A DNA stretch of 21,448 nucleotides from an uncultured Eubacteriales bacterium. Lineage in GTDB: Bacteria > Bacillota > Clostridia > Christensenellales > CAG-138. A program made the translations under genes and the position numbers. The notes below the pieces were generated by a model. It was not told the origin of the DNA. It searched no databases and worked only from the letters and a program-made list of their open reading frames with translations. The stretch is from positions 1 through 21,448 of the forward strand of contig UREK01000031.1 of assembly GCA_900546845.1 (NCBI GenBank), written 5' to 3'. This document shows, piece after piece, positions 14,646 to 21,404 of this stretch (position 1 is its first letter; each line of letters starts with the position of its first letter).

Positions 14646-15848
14646 TTATTCTGCCGCCTTGAAATTATAGACCGGCCGAATATGGCAGAGGATCTCCGCA
14701 GTGGGATGGATGTTCTTTACGATCTCATCCATGGTCTTGTAAGCCATGGGAGATTCGTCCAACGTACCGGGCAGGACGCAGGTGGAGAAAATGCCTTTCA
14801 TCTGCTCCCGGTACTCCTCCATGGAAAGGCTCGCAAAAGCGGCCCTGCGGCTCATGAGCCGCCCCGCCCCGTGGGGCGCGGAGCAGTTCCAGTCCTCGTT
14901 GCCCTTGCCGGTACAGATGAGGCTTCCGTCCCGCATATTGATGGGAATGAGCAGCTTTTCGCCCGCCTTTGCAGATACAGCCCCCTTGCGCAGGATCATG
15001 GCTTCGGTGTCAATGTAGTTGTGGATGGTGGTAAAAGCTTCGGCCCTCGTCCAACCCATGCCGAAGAGAATCACCTCCACCATGGCCTCGCGGTTCATGC
15101 TGGCAAAGCGCTGCACCAGGGCCATGTCGTGGATATAGTCTTCAAAGAGTTTCCCTTCCACATAGGCAAGGTCTTTGGGGATTCCGATCTCATGCTCCTT
15201 TTTCAGCGCCTTGACAGCAGGCTGTATCTCTTTGTGCCGCCCCTGTTCCTTCAGTTGGGCGATCAGGGCGTCTATCTGATACTGGGCGCCGCCCCAGAGC
15301 GTCCGGCGGCCCTGCTCCTGATAGTATTCCGCCACTTCCTTGCCCAGATGGCGGCTGCCGGAATGCACTACCAGATAGTATGCGCCTGCCTCGTCCCGAT
15401 CCAGCTCTATAAAATGATTGCCGCCGCCCAGGGTGCCGATGCTGCAACGGGCCCGGGCCAGCTTCATGGCGGGGGCGCAGCGCAGCGCCTCCAGCTCGAT
15501 CTCCGCGTGGAGGGGATGGGGCGTTTTTCGCACATCCCGGCCGGAAGGAATCTCCCGGCGGATCAGGGCGTCCAGCTTGGAAAAGTCCGGGGCTTGTTCC
15601 GTGATCCGCACCGTCTCCATGCCGCAGCCGATGTCCACTCCTACCATGCCGGGGACGATCTTGTCGGTGATGGTCATGGTAGTGCCGATGGTGCAGCCCA
15701 TGCCCGCATGCACGTCCGGCATGATGCGGATCTTGTTCTCCCGAAAAGCCTCCTGGTCGCAGACGGCTTTGATCTGGGCCGCCGCCCTTTCATCCATCGT
15801 ATCGCAGTAGCAGCGGGCAGTGTTGCAGGTACCCTGTATTTTAATCAT
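14646..15848 (-). CDS. rtcB: RNA-splicing ligase RtcB
   Basis: A 400-residue GTP- and Mn-dependent RNA ligase that joins 2',3'-cyclic phosphate (or 3'-phosphate) and 5'-OH RNA ends, repairing cleaved tRNA and other RNAs. The family motifs are intact: MPDVHAGMGCTIG (43-55), VGVDIGCGM with Asp72 and Cys75, GGGNHFIE with His145, HSGSRHLG with His162, IHNYID with His276, and the guanylated His326 in SAPHGAGR. The length is normal for the shorter bacterial RtcB group. AGGAGAG precedes ATG 15848. It follows the broken vWA gene by 17 bases and precedes broken rlaP. A terminator upstream (16450-16481) separates it from the WYL genes, so its present promoter is unclear. The enzyme itself looks functional. 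Confidence 0.95.
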   Translation of the reverse strand: MIKIQGTCNTARCYCDTMDERAAAQIKAVCDQEAFRENKIRIMPDVHAGMGCTIGTTMTITDKIVPGMVGVDIGCGMETVRITEQAPDFSKLDALIRREIPSGRDVRKTPHPLHAEIELEALRCAPAMKLARARCSIGTLGGGNHFIELDRDEAGAYYLVVHSGSRHLGKEVAEYYQEQGRRTLWGGAQYQIDALIAQLKEQGRHKEIQPAVKALKKEHEIGIPKDLAYVEGKLFEDYIHDMALVQRFASMNREAMVEVILFGMGWTRAEAFTTIHNYIDTEAMILRKGAVSAKAGEKLLIPINMRDGSLICTGKGNEDWNCSAPHGAGRLMSRRAAFASLSMEEYREQMKGIFSTCVLPGTLDESPMAYKTMDEIVKNIHPTAEILCHIRPVYNFKAAE

Positions 15849-15865
15849 TGCAATCTCTCCTATTC

Positions 15866-16216
15866 CTATGCCCCAATGCAGGCATATCGATTTCCCATGA
15901 GGGTCTCCATCATGAAGGCGCAGGGGGTAAGGACGCCCGCCGAGAGCATCCGGAAGATCCGGGGAGAGCAGCCGCTGATGAGCGCTGCGCCCTGCTCATT
16001 CATGGTGACTGGCTGCTGGCGGTTTCGGCTGGCCACGTTCCAGAATACCACCTGGGGTAGCGCATAGCCGTGCTGTGCAAAGCGGGCTTTCGCGTTTTCA
16101 AAGTTGGTCACGCCGCCTCCTTCGATGCAGGCATCAAACTCCATATCCGATATGATATAGAGAGTGGCAGGCAGCTCCGACTGGGGGACGCGGTGTTTCA
16201 CCGCCGTCCGGAGGAT
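15866..16216 (-). pseudogene. C-terminal remnant of RtcB-associated vWA-domain protein
   Basis: The minus frame gives ILRTAVKHRVPQSELPATLY and then IISDMEFDAC, FENAKARFAQHGY, VVFWNVASRNRQQPVT and NEQGAALISGCSPRIF, ending at 15866. This is the end of a von Willebrand A domain of the DUF2828/TROVE-like proteins found with RtcB; SDMEFD is the last metal-site motif. Full proteins have about 450-550 residues, so only about a quarter remains. An in-frame TAG stands just upstream. The first ATG inside is at 16201 (111 codons), but I see no good ribosome site there. At 16216 homology on this strand stops and continues on the other strand (next entries). Confidence 0.75.
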
Positions 16217-16291
16217 TTCGCGGACAGGCTACGCTACATCGCTTCCTTCAATGAGGTAGCCAATACCAATCTGGAAGCGGTATTCGAGCTC
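16217..16291 (+). pseudogene. Inverted 75-bp piece of the vWA gene (helix with NTN motif)
   Basis: On the plus strand these 25 codons read FADRLRYIASFNEV, then ANTNLEAVFEL. In vWA proteins of this type that segment directly precedes ILRTAVKHRVPQ, which begins at 16216 on the minus strand. The piece therefore appears flipped in place. NTN would be the second metal-site motif. The identification rests on recall of the family and the continuity of the helix. Confidence 0.6.
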
Positions 16292-16355
16292 GCTGGCGGT
16301 GGTGGATACCTCGGGGTCCATGTACTGGCAAGCAAAGCCCCTTCCTGCGGACATT
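16292..16355 (+). pseudogene. Second inverted piece of the vWA gene (DTSGSM metal site)
   Basis: One base out of frame from the previous piece, the plus strand reads LAVVDTSGSMYW then QAKPLPADI, the first metal-site (DxSGS) strand of a vWA domain. In an intact gene it should come some 40-60 residues before the NTN helix. Here it lies after it, and the linking sequence is missing. After 16356 neither strand continues the domain. Confidence 0.6.
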
Positions 16356-16449
16356 TTAGCTCGTGTGAGTTAGAGTCACATGTTGTGTTTTGCTGTCTGT
16401 GCTTTTCTTTATCCAGCATAGCAATGGGATATGGAAAAAACACGGAAAA

Positions 16450-16481
16450 AAAGTTGCGAACTCAAAAGAGTCCGCAACTTT
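16450..16481. terminator. Bidirectional terminator at the end of the second WYL gene
   Basis: AAAGTTGCG-A-ACTC (16450-16463) pairs with GAGT-C-CGCAACTTT (16468-16481), loop AAAA. The minus strand then has a run of seven T, and the plus strand has TTGTTTTT. The WYL gene's stop codon (16462-16464) lies inside the stem. Transcription from the WYL promoter should largely end here. Confidence 0.85.
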
Positions 16482-17370
16482 GTTGTTTTTGCAGCCGATC
16501 ACGGATCAGCGCGACAAAGCTGTCGGGTTCTGTTACCCGTATCAGCGGGCCGAAGGACAGCACCCGAATGAGCAGCTCCGTCTCATCCGCCTCGGCGTAC
16601 CGGAGCCGGACACGGTAGCTATCCTCCGCAAGCCGTTCCGTTTCCTTTTCAAAGTGGGCGAAGTGCAGCATGGCCCGCTCCAGCGCGTTGCGCTGATCCT
16701 GCAGAAGAAACGTCATGGTCCGCTGTTTGGCCTTGTGCCGGCGGACGGTATTTTGCACGTCCTCCTCGATCAGCCTGCATCCTTGGATGCGCTGCAAATT
16801 GACGGAACCCGTGTCGTTTTTGGAAAGGATCAGGCGGAATTTATCGTCCTTTTCGGAGTATTCCAGCTTCCGCGGGCGGCAGACAATGGATTTAGGCATC
16901 CCCTTGCGGGAGCCGTATTCTATGGCAAGCTGTTTCTTTTCCCGGATTGCCCGGAGGATGATCCTGAAACGGTCAATATACCCTGCGTCCGTATAGGGGT
17001 CGCCGTCACCATACTGGTCGAATACCACATAGTCCTCCGGAGTAAACAGGGGCGGTACACCTTCAAGCCCCTTTACCTCAACCCCAAAAAGCGTAAAGCG
17101 GGGATCAAGGGTAATGGCCTTGAGCCAGCGCCGCTCCAACTCCGTGAGGGGCCGGGTGGGCACATGTTGGAGGGGTGTTCCCCAATTTTCACAGAGAAGC
17201 TGCCAGCGCTGCTCCTTCAATGCGGGGATGATGGCAAGAAAGCTCTCCGAAAAGGCGGTTTCATCGCAGATTGCTTTCAGCTTCTTTTCATCCAGCGTCC
17301 CCTCCTGGGCGGCGCGGATGGCCTTGCTTACCACATGATAATAGCAGCCGTACATCTCGTGGAAAATCAT
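16462..17370 (-). CDS. WYL-domain regulator, second of pair
   Basis: A 302-residue WYL-domain protein. The N-terminal part (1-130) is family specific. A WYL-like SH3 barrel follows at about 135-215 (FRIILRAIREKKQLAIEYGSRKG, PRKLEYSEKDDKFRLILSK). The C-terminal extension SYRVRLRYAEADETELLIRVLSFGPLIRV is typical of the WCX part. I see no clear helix-turn-helix, so it may work with its neighbour, which has one. WYL proteins bind ligands or nucleic acid and regulate defence and RNA-repair genes. The ATGA overlap with the first WYL gene shows coupling. The stop lies inside a terminator hairpin. This two-WYL arrangement beside vWA, RtcB and RlaP genes is a known RNA-repair neighbourhood; the exact signal is unknown. 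Confidence 0.85.
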   Translation of the reverse strand: MIFHEMYGCYYHVVSKAIRAAQEGTLDEKKLKAICDETAFSESFLAIIPALKEQRWQLLCENWGTPLQHVPTRPLTELERRWLKAITLDPRFTLFGVEVKGLEGVPPLFTPEDYVVFDQYGDGDPYTDAGYIDRFRIILRAIREKKQLAIEYGSRKGMPKSIVCRPRKLEYSEKDDKFRLILSKNDTGSVNLQRIQGCRLIEEDVQNTVRRHKAKQRTMTFLLQDQRNALERAMLHFAHFEKETERLAEDSYRVRLRYAEADETELLIRVLSFGPLIRVTEPDSFVALIRDRLQKQQSCGLF

Positions 17371-18614
17371 GTTTCTTCACCTCCCAGCCCATAGAGGGCG
17401 CACATATCGTCGAAATCCTGCCGGAACAGCGCCTCAGTCTCTTTGTTGGAAAAATGGATGTCCGTAATCCTGCAAAAGAAGCTGCGTATCCACGGGATCA
17501 TCTCTCCCGAGTCATAGACCTCCGCACAGAAACGTGCCCTGCGGGCGTCCAGCCGGATGACAGTACCGCAGCGCTTCTCCCGGTAGAGGCGGTTCCAGAT
17601 ATGTTCTTCGCCTTCTCCAATATGCAGGGTAAACTCCACCCGCTCCATCTGCCGCCCCCGCTTTTCATCGCAGGTGACGCCCCACATATGCCTTTGTTTT
17701 TGCGCAAGCTCCTGCCGCAGGGCGTCAAAATTGGGATGGATTTCCCCGGGTTCCACCTTTGTGATATAATCCAACCGATAGGAAATGAAGCTGTGAAGCC
17801 TGGGATTTTTCGCCAGAAGATACCGCCGCCCGCTCTGTACGCTGACGAAGATGCGTAAGGGGACGACCTTCCATGCCCGCTCCTCCTTGGCCCGGCGGCT
17901 GTAGTTGCCTATGGTAACGCTGCGCTTTTCTCTCATGGCTATGAGCAATCGGCAAAGCACCTCCGTTTCGAGCGCGGGGGTGATATAGTGGTGTTTGAAT
18001 ACAAAAGGATTGTCTTCGATCTCTTCCCTGTCCAGCAGATAGCTGCCCGGCGCTCCGGCGATGCTGCCCTCCGTAAAAAAGGAGACGGCCTCCCGCCAGC
18101 CGGAAAGATCCGGCGACATACTGCGGCGGTAGAGCAGCTGCCGGCCCTGTTTCTCCCTTTGCAGCAGCCCCATGGCAACATATTCCTTCAGCTTTTTCCG
18201 AAGGGTAGACTCATCAAAGACAAGGGAATTTGGGAAGCGCGAAAGATAATCCCTGTCGATCCGTTCAGCAACCTCCTGAATGGACAGGGCAATGGTTTCA
18301 TCATGAAGGATATCCAACAGGATAAAATGCAGCGTGATATCCCCATCCGTAAAGCTCTTTGCTTTCAGGGCCTTATAAAGGGGGTTATGCCCGGCGCAGC
18401 GGGGGTCGATGGTGAGAAACACGTTCTTGCCCGCGGCACTTTGCCGGAAGGCCATGTAATCCCCCAGCCAGCTTTCCATCCGGCGGCGCTCGTTATCGTA
18501 GCTGCGGCTGCTCTTCTGGTCGTACTCGTTTCTGCTCTTGAAGCCGTACACATAGAAATCCCGCATGTAGCTGCGGATGCGCGCAAAGTTTTTGATAAGC
18601 TCGCTGTAGGCCAT
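17367..18614 (-). CDS. WYL-domain transcriptional regulator, first of pair
   Basis: A 415-residue WYL protein and first gene of the unit. ATG 18614 has GGAAAGGA seven bases upstream; the in-frame ATG at 18644 lacks a site. The middle (about 110-170) looks like a winged helix, with SIQEVAERIDRDYLSRFP and STLRKKLKEYVAMGLLQREKQG. WYL-type barrel strands follow from about 225 (VLCRLLIAMREKRSVTIGNYSRR, VVPLRIFVSVQSGRRYLLAK), then the C-terminal WCX-like part (EFTLHIGEGEEHIWNRL). Such regulators often control the RNA-repair operon next to them. Its promoter lies at the edge of an IS remnant. Regulation of rtcB by this protein is inferred from position. Confidence 0.85.
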   Translation of the reverse strand: MAYSELIKNFARIRSYMRDFYVYGFKSRNEYDQKSSRSYDNERRRMESWLGDYMAFRQSAAGKNVFLTIDPRCAGHNPLYKALKAKSFTDGDITLHFILLDILHDETIALSIQEVAERIDRDYLSRFPNSLVFDESTLRKKLKEYVAMGLLQREKQGRQLLYRRSMSPDLSGWREAVSFFTEGSIAGAPGSYLLDREEIEDNPFVFKHHYITPALETEVLCRLLIAMREKRSVTIGNYSRRAKEERAWKVVPLRIFVSVQSGRRYLLAKNPRLHSFISYRLDYITKVEPGEIHPNFDALRQELAQKQRHMWGVTCDEKRGRQMERVEFTLHIGEGEEHIWNRLYREKRCGTVIRLDARRARFCAEVYDSGEMIPWIRSFFCRITDIHFSNKETEALFRQDFDDMCALYGLGGEET

Positions 18615-18665
18615 ACTGTATTCCTTTCCTTGCAGGCGGGACAAAGTACGGTAAGGTTCATTTAT

Positions 18666-18694
18666 ATTTTACATGTTTTCCGCGATATGGACAA
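18666..18694 (-). promoter_or_regulatory. Promoter of the WYL gene pair
   Basis: On the minus strand, TTGTCC (18694-18689), a 17-base spacer and TAAAAT (18671-18666) make a fair sigma-A promoter, about 50 bases before the start codon. The -35 box abuts recognisable transposase sequence on the other strand, which starts at about 18700. Confidence 0.65.
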
Positions 18695-18699
18695 GGTAT

Positions 18700-19072
18700 G
18701 TCAAGGTAAAGATGCCGAAGCTGAAGAGTGTTGCCTTTGAGACAGCGATCCTTGAACAGTATCAACACCAGGAATCCTCCGTTAAGGAGGCTTTGATCGA
18801 GATGTGTCTGGCGGGCGTATCCGCACAGAGGGTAGAAGCTATCACAGAAGCCGTGTGGGGAACCAAGGTATCGCCGGGGACAATCAGCAACCTCAGCAAG
18901 AAGGTCTACGGGCACATAGAAAAATGGCGTGGCCGGCACCCAGTGGGGCAATCAGTACATGAACATGAAGCACCTGGAGGCCATCTGCGAGGACGCCCCC
19001 ATTGCCGGCCGCTTTCATTCAGCCAGAGCCCTGCATTCCTTTTTTGTGTATAACCTTTTACAATGTCAATGA
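18700..19072 (+). mobile_element. IS256-family transposase remnant, internally deleted
   Basis: The plus strand reads KVKMPKLKSVAFETAILEQY, then QESSVKEALIEMCLAGVSAQ and ITEAVWGTKVSPGTISNLSK, the well-known N-terminal third of IS256/mutator transposases (about residues 90-165 of 400). At about 18934 the frame shifts by one base and continues as GTQWGNQYMNMKHLEAICED to a stop at 19072, which looks like the C-terminal end of the same protein. The N-terminus (about 90 residues), the central DDE region and the terminal inverted repeats are missing or not seen. It cannot move by itself. Confidence 0.7.
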
Positions 19073-19114
19073 AATTGGACATAATTAAAACAAATAAAAC
19101 AATATATTCCTAGC

Positions 19115-19190
19115 TTGACGCTGGCAATAGCCAGGCTGTCAAAAAGGCCCCTGGGGGCTTCGGGGGTCGCAACCCCCGGAGGCTTTCATC
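19115..19190. repeat. Pair of hairpins downstream of the IS remnant
   Basis: TTGAC-CTGGC and GCCAG-GTCAA make the first hairpin (about 19115-19141). CGGGGGT (19161-19167) pairs with ACCCCCG (19172-19178), loop CGCA, followed by GGAGGCTTTC. They may be terminators or leftover ends of a mobile element. No gene is recognised in 19073-19240. Confidence 0.45.
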
Positions 19191-19240
19191 GTGAGCGAGC
19201 GAAACCGTAATTGAGGATACCAAGTTTATTCAATGTCGTG

Positions 19241-19384
19241 ATGGAACTGGATATAGATGAATCGTATCTTATAAAGCCCGGTGGATATTGGCGATATGCG
19301 AAATCGCATCAGGATGGTTCAAAACTTATCGTTTTATATTCACCAGAGCAGCAGCTGCTGTATGTGCTTGAGGATTTTTATTAA
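19241..19384 (+). CDS. Hypothetical 47-residue protein or gene fragment
   Basis: A short frame reading MELDIDESYLIKPGGYWRYA then SHQDGSKLIVLYSPEQQLLY and VLEDFY. The composition looks like real protein, with alternating hydrophobic strands, and codon use is less GC-rich than in neighbouring genes. I do not recognise a family. No convincing ribosome binding site precedes ATG 19241 (or GTG 19238), and upstream sequence in the same frame is open for a few codons. It may be the 3' end of a lost gene left with the neighbouring IS debris. Confidence 0.35.
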   Translation: MELDIDESYLIKPGGYWRYAKSHQDGSKLIVLYSPEQQLLYVLEDFY

Positions 19385-19407
19385 CAGTGCCTGAGGCAAA
19401 GCGCTCA

Positions 19408-19431
19408 TCATAACATAAATCATAACATAAA
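19408..19431 (+). repeat. Two tandem 12-bp repeats
   Basis: TCATAACATAAA occurs twice back to back. The surrounding 19385-19602 is AT-rich with no gene visible. It may be simple slippage in intergenic DNA. Confidence 0.5.
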
Positions 19432-19602
19432 TAGAATTACAGCCATTGCAATCCTTGCTTTCCATCGCGGATGAATTTTACAGATTTCTTGTAATATGCG
19501 TTTCCTTTCAGATAGACTCGGCGTTAAAACATCCATAATATCCTCTTTAATCTGTCAGGTCTGCCAAAACTCTAAAACCATTATAACATCATTTTTGGCA
19601 AC

Positions 19603-19630
19603 AAAAAAGCGCTCCAATTGGAACGCTTTT
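19603..19630 (-). terminator. Terminator of the tRNA-Ser unit
   Basis: On the minus strand, AAAAGCGTTCC (19630-19620) pairs with GGAGCGCTTTT (19615-19605), loop AATT, and leads into a run of six T. It starts five bases after the tRNA CCA end, so it terminates the tRNA transcript. Confidence 0.85.
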
Positions 19631-19634
19631 CTGT

Positions 19635-19727
19635 TGGCGGAGAAGGAGGGATTTGAACCCTCGCGCCAGTCACCCCAGCCTACTCCCTTAGCAGGGGAGC
19701 CCCTTACAGCCACTTGGGTACTTCTCC
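19635..19727 (-). tRNA. tRNA-Ser (anticodon GCU)
   Basis: The acceptor GGAGAAG (19727-19721) pairs with CTTCTCC, followed by discriminator G and an encoded CCA (19637-19635). The anticodon stem CTCCC/GGGAG encloses loop CTGCTAA with anticodon GCT at 19692-19690. A long variable arm (TAGGCTGGGGTGACTGGCG region) identifies a class II serine tRNA. The T arm has GGTTCAAATC. It reads AGC and AGU codons. Confidence 0.95.
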
Positions 19728-19768
19728 GCGGGTGCGTTATTCGTGGAAGAGCGCCGGACGCTCTGATG

Positions 19769-19813
19769 CCGCCGAATATGACAATGCCCGGAGGGCATTC
19801 TCATATTTGGCGG
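19769..19813. repeat. 21-bp inverted repeat covering the 3' end of tRNA-Ser(UGA)
   Basis: CCGCCGAATATGACAATGCC (from 19769) is matched by the inverse of GGGCATTCTCATATTTGGCG (from 19793) with only two mismatches in 21 and a three-base GGA loop. The right arm includes the tRNA CCA end and discriminator (19808-19813). In the transcript the tRNA 3' end could fold into this hairpin. Confidence 0.8.
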
Positions 19814-19896
19814 AGAGAGAGGGATTCGAACCCCCGGTGCCTTGCAGCATCACCGGTTTTCAAGACCGGCTCCATAAACCACTCGGACATCTCTCC
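19808..19896 (-). tRNA. tRNA-Ser (anticodon UGA)
   Basis: The acceptor GGAGAGA (19896-19890) pairs with TCTCTCC, followed by G and an encoded CCA (19810-19808). The anticodon stem CCGGT/ACCGG holds loop CTTGAAA with TGA at 19862-19860. The long variable arm (TGCTGCAAGGCA region) is serine type, and the T arm has GGTTCGAATC. It is the promoter-proximal gene of a two-tRNA unit and reads UCA and related codons. Confidence 0.95.
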
Positions 19897-19911
19897 CGAT
19901 GTAGCTTTTGT

Positions 19912-19941
19912 ATTATAGCAAAGCCCGGGGGCGCTTGTCAA
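19912..19941 (-). promoter_or_regulatory. Consensus promoter of the tRNA-Ser unit
   Basis: On the minus strand, TTGACA (19941-19936), an 18-base spacer and TATAAT (19917-19912) both match consensus perfectly, as expected for a strong tRNA promoter. The first tRNA begins 15 bases after the -10 box. Confidence 0.9.
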
Positions 19942-19965
19942 GGATAAAGCCTTCCTTTTGCGCGT

Positions 19966-21243
19966 TCAGATGAGCCTGCGCCCCTCGCTGACCACTGCGC
20001 GAATAGAGTGGGCGTCGTCCGCATAGATCAGGCGCTCCAGGCGCTCGGCCGGCGTGAGCGGACGGGAGGGCGGGAAGGCCGTGTCGTCCAGAACCACGGC
20101 GTGCAGCGCGTCGCCGGCGCGGAAGCCCGGGCCCGCTCCGAAATACTGCTGCCCGGCGCTCGTCGCAAGGTAAAACGCCTCCGGCACGGTGAGGAACGCC
20201 TCGTCCTGCCTCTTGCCGCTATAGTAATAGCGCAGCTTGGAGACGCGGATCGCCTCGCCCGCAACGTGCAGCATGGAAAGCTTCGCACCGCCCGCAACGT
20301 CCGATGCAAGCGCAACGTGCAGCCCCTCGCTGAGCATCCTGCGCACGGGCGCAACGCCCGAATACAGGTTGGTGTTGGAATCCGGGCTGTGCGCCACCCA
20401 TACGCCCGCGCTGCGCATGGCCGCGCGCTCCCGCGCGTCACTGTGCACGCAGTGCGCCATGACCGTCCCCTGCTTCCAAAGGCCAAACTTCGCGTAGCTC
20501 TCCCAGTATTGCGCACAGTCCGGATGCAGTTCCCGCACCCATTCGATCTCCGCGTCGTTCTCCGAAAGGTGGGATTGTACCGGCAGGCCGTATTCCGCCG
20601 CGAGCGCGCCAAGCCCCTCCATCAACGTGTCGGAACAGGAAGGGGTGAAGCGTGGCGTCAGGATGGGCTTGACGTGTGGGAAGCGCCCGGCGCACTCGTC
20701 CAGCCAGCGGCGCGTTTCCACGAGCGATTCCTCACACGTTTCGCGCAGGGAATCCGGGCTGTTGCGGTCCATGTTCACCTTGCCCACATAGCCGGTCACG
20801 CCCGCCCGTTCGAGCGCATCCATCAGGATCAGCGTCCCTTCGCGGTGCAGGCTCGAAAACATGCACACGCGTGTCGTGCCGCGCCGCACGAGCTCCGCCG
20901 CGAGCGCCTCATATACCGTCCGGGCAAAGCCCACGTCCGCAAAGCGTGCCTCTTCCTTGAAGGTGTACGCATTGAGCCATTCGAGCAGCGGCAGGTCGAA
21001 CCCCATGCCCATCATGCAGTATTGTGGCGCATGCAGGTGCAGATCCGTGAACGAGGGGACGATCAGGCAATCCCCGAAATCCTCCAGCGCCGCGTTCTGG
21101 TATTTCCCGGGCAATTCTTCAAACACGCCCGCGATCCTGCCGCCCTCCGCGACGAGATATGCGGCCTCGGCGCACTCGAGCGCACCGAGGCGCGGCGCCT
21201 GGACAATGATCCCTTTATAAACGTGAATTGTCGTGCCGGCCAT
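19966..21243 (-). CDS. guaD: Guanine deaminase (amidohydrolase family)
   Basis: A 425-residue zinc amidohydrolase that converts guanine to xanthine in purine salvage and breakdown. The metal and substrate motifs are in order: SFTDLHLHAPQY (metal HxH), LLEWLNAYTFKEEARFAD, GTTRVCMFSSLH, PILTPRFTPSCSD, PVQSHLSENDAEIEWV (metal His), AHCVHSD, HSPDSNTNLYSGVAP, LASDVAGG (catalytic Asp). These match bacterial guanine deaminases closely and the length is normal. ATG 21243 is chosen because GGGAGGA lies seven to eight bases upstream; the in-frame ATG at 21294 lacks a site. It stands alone, with a tRNA promoter right after its end and interspersed repeats before it. I see no purine riboswitch upstream in the window. 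Confidence 0.93.
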   Translation of the reverse strand: MAGTTIHVYKGIIVQAPRLGALECAEAAYLVAEGGRIAGVFEELPGKYQNAALEDFGDCLIVPSFTDLHLHAPQYCMMGMGFDLPLLEWLNAYTFKEEARFADVGFARTVYEALAAELVRRGTTRVCMFSSLHREGTLILMDALERAGVTGYVGKVNMDRNSPDSLRETCEESLVETRRWLDECAGRFPHVKPILTPRFTPSCSDTLMEGLGALAAEYGLPVQSHLSENDAEIEWVRELHPDCAQYWESYAKFGLWKQGTVMAHCVHSDARERAAMRSAGVWVAHSPDSNTNLYSGVAPVRRMLSEGLHVALASDVAGGAKLSMLHVAGEAIRVSKLRYYYSGKRQDEAFLTVPEAFYLATSAGQQYFGAGPGFRAGDALHAVVLDDTAFPPSRPLTPAERLERLIYADDAHSIRAVVSEGRRLI

Positions 21244-21345
21244 AACAGATCCTCCCTTTCTTTCATAAAGATATAATCTAACATAATCCAACATTCAGGC
21301 TGCCGGGAAGCAGGGGCGTGGGCGGCGTAATCAGCGCGGTAAGTG

Positions 21346-21360
21346 TAAGACAATCCTCAG
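21346..21360 (-). repeat. Partial interspersed repeat, inverted orientation
   Basis: TAAGACAATCCTCAG here is identical to 21405-21419, 59 bases away. Its complement CTGAGGATTGTCTTA resembles the GGAGGATTGCCGTA tail of the repeats at the left edge of the window. Confidence 0.6.
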
Positions 21361-21404
21361 CCCGCCTGCGCGGACACGTTCACAGTTTGCAATGGCCGCG
21401 AGGA

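Noticed and set aside
16362..16382. TGTGA...TCACA palindrome resembling a CRP site
   Set aside because: The spacer is seven instead of six bases, the neighbourhood is pseudogene debris, and no downstream promoter is evident.
19496..19918. 140-codon plus-strand open frame
   Set aside because: It runs straight across both tRNA-Ser genes on the other strand and is not a protein gene.
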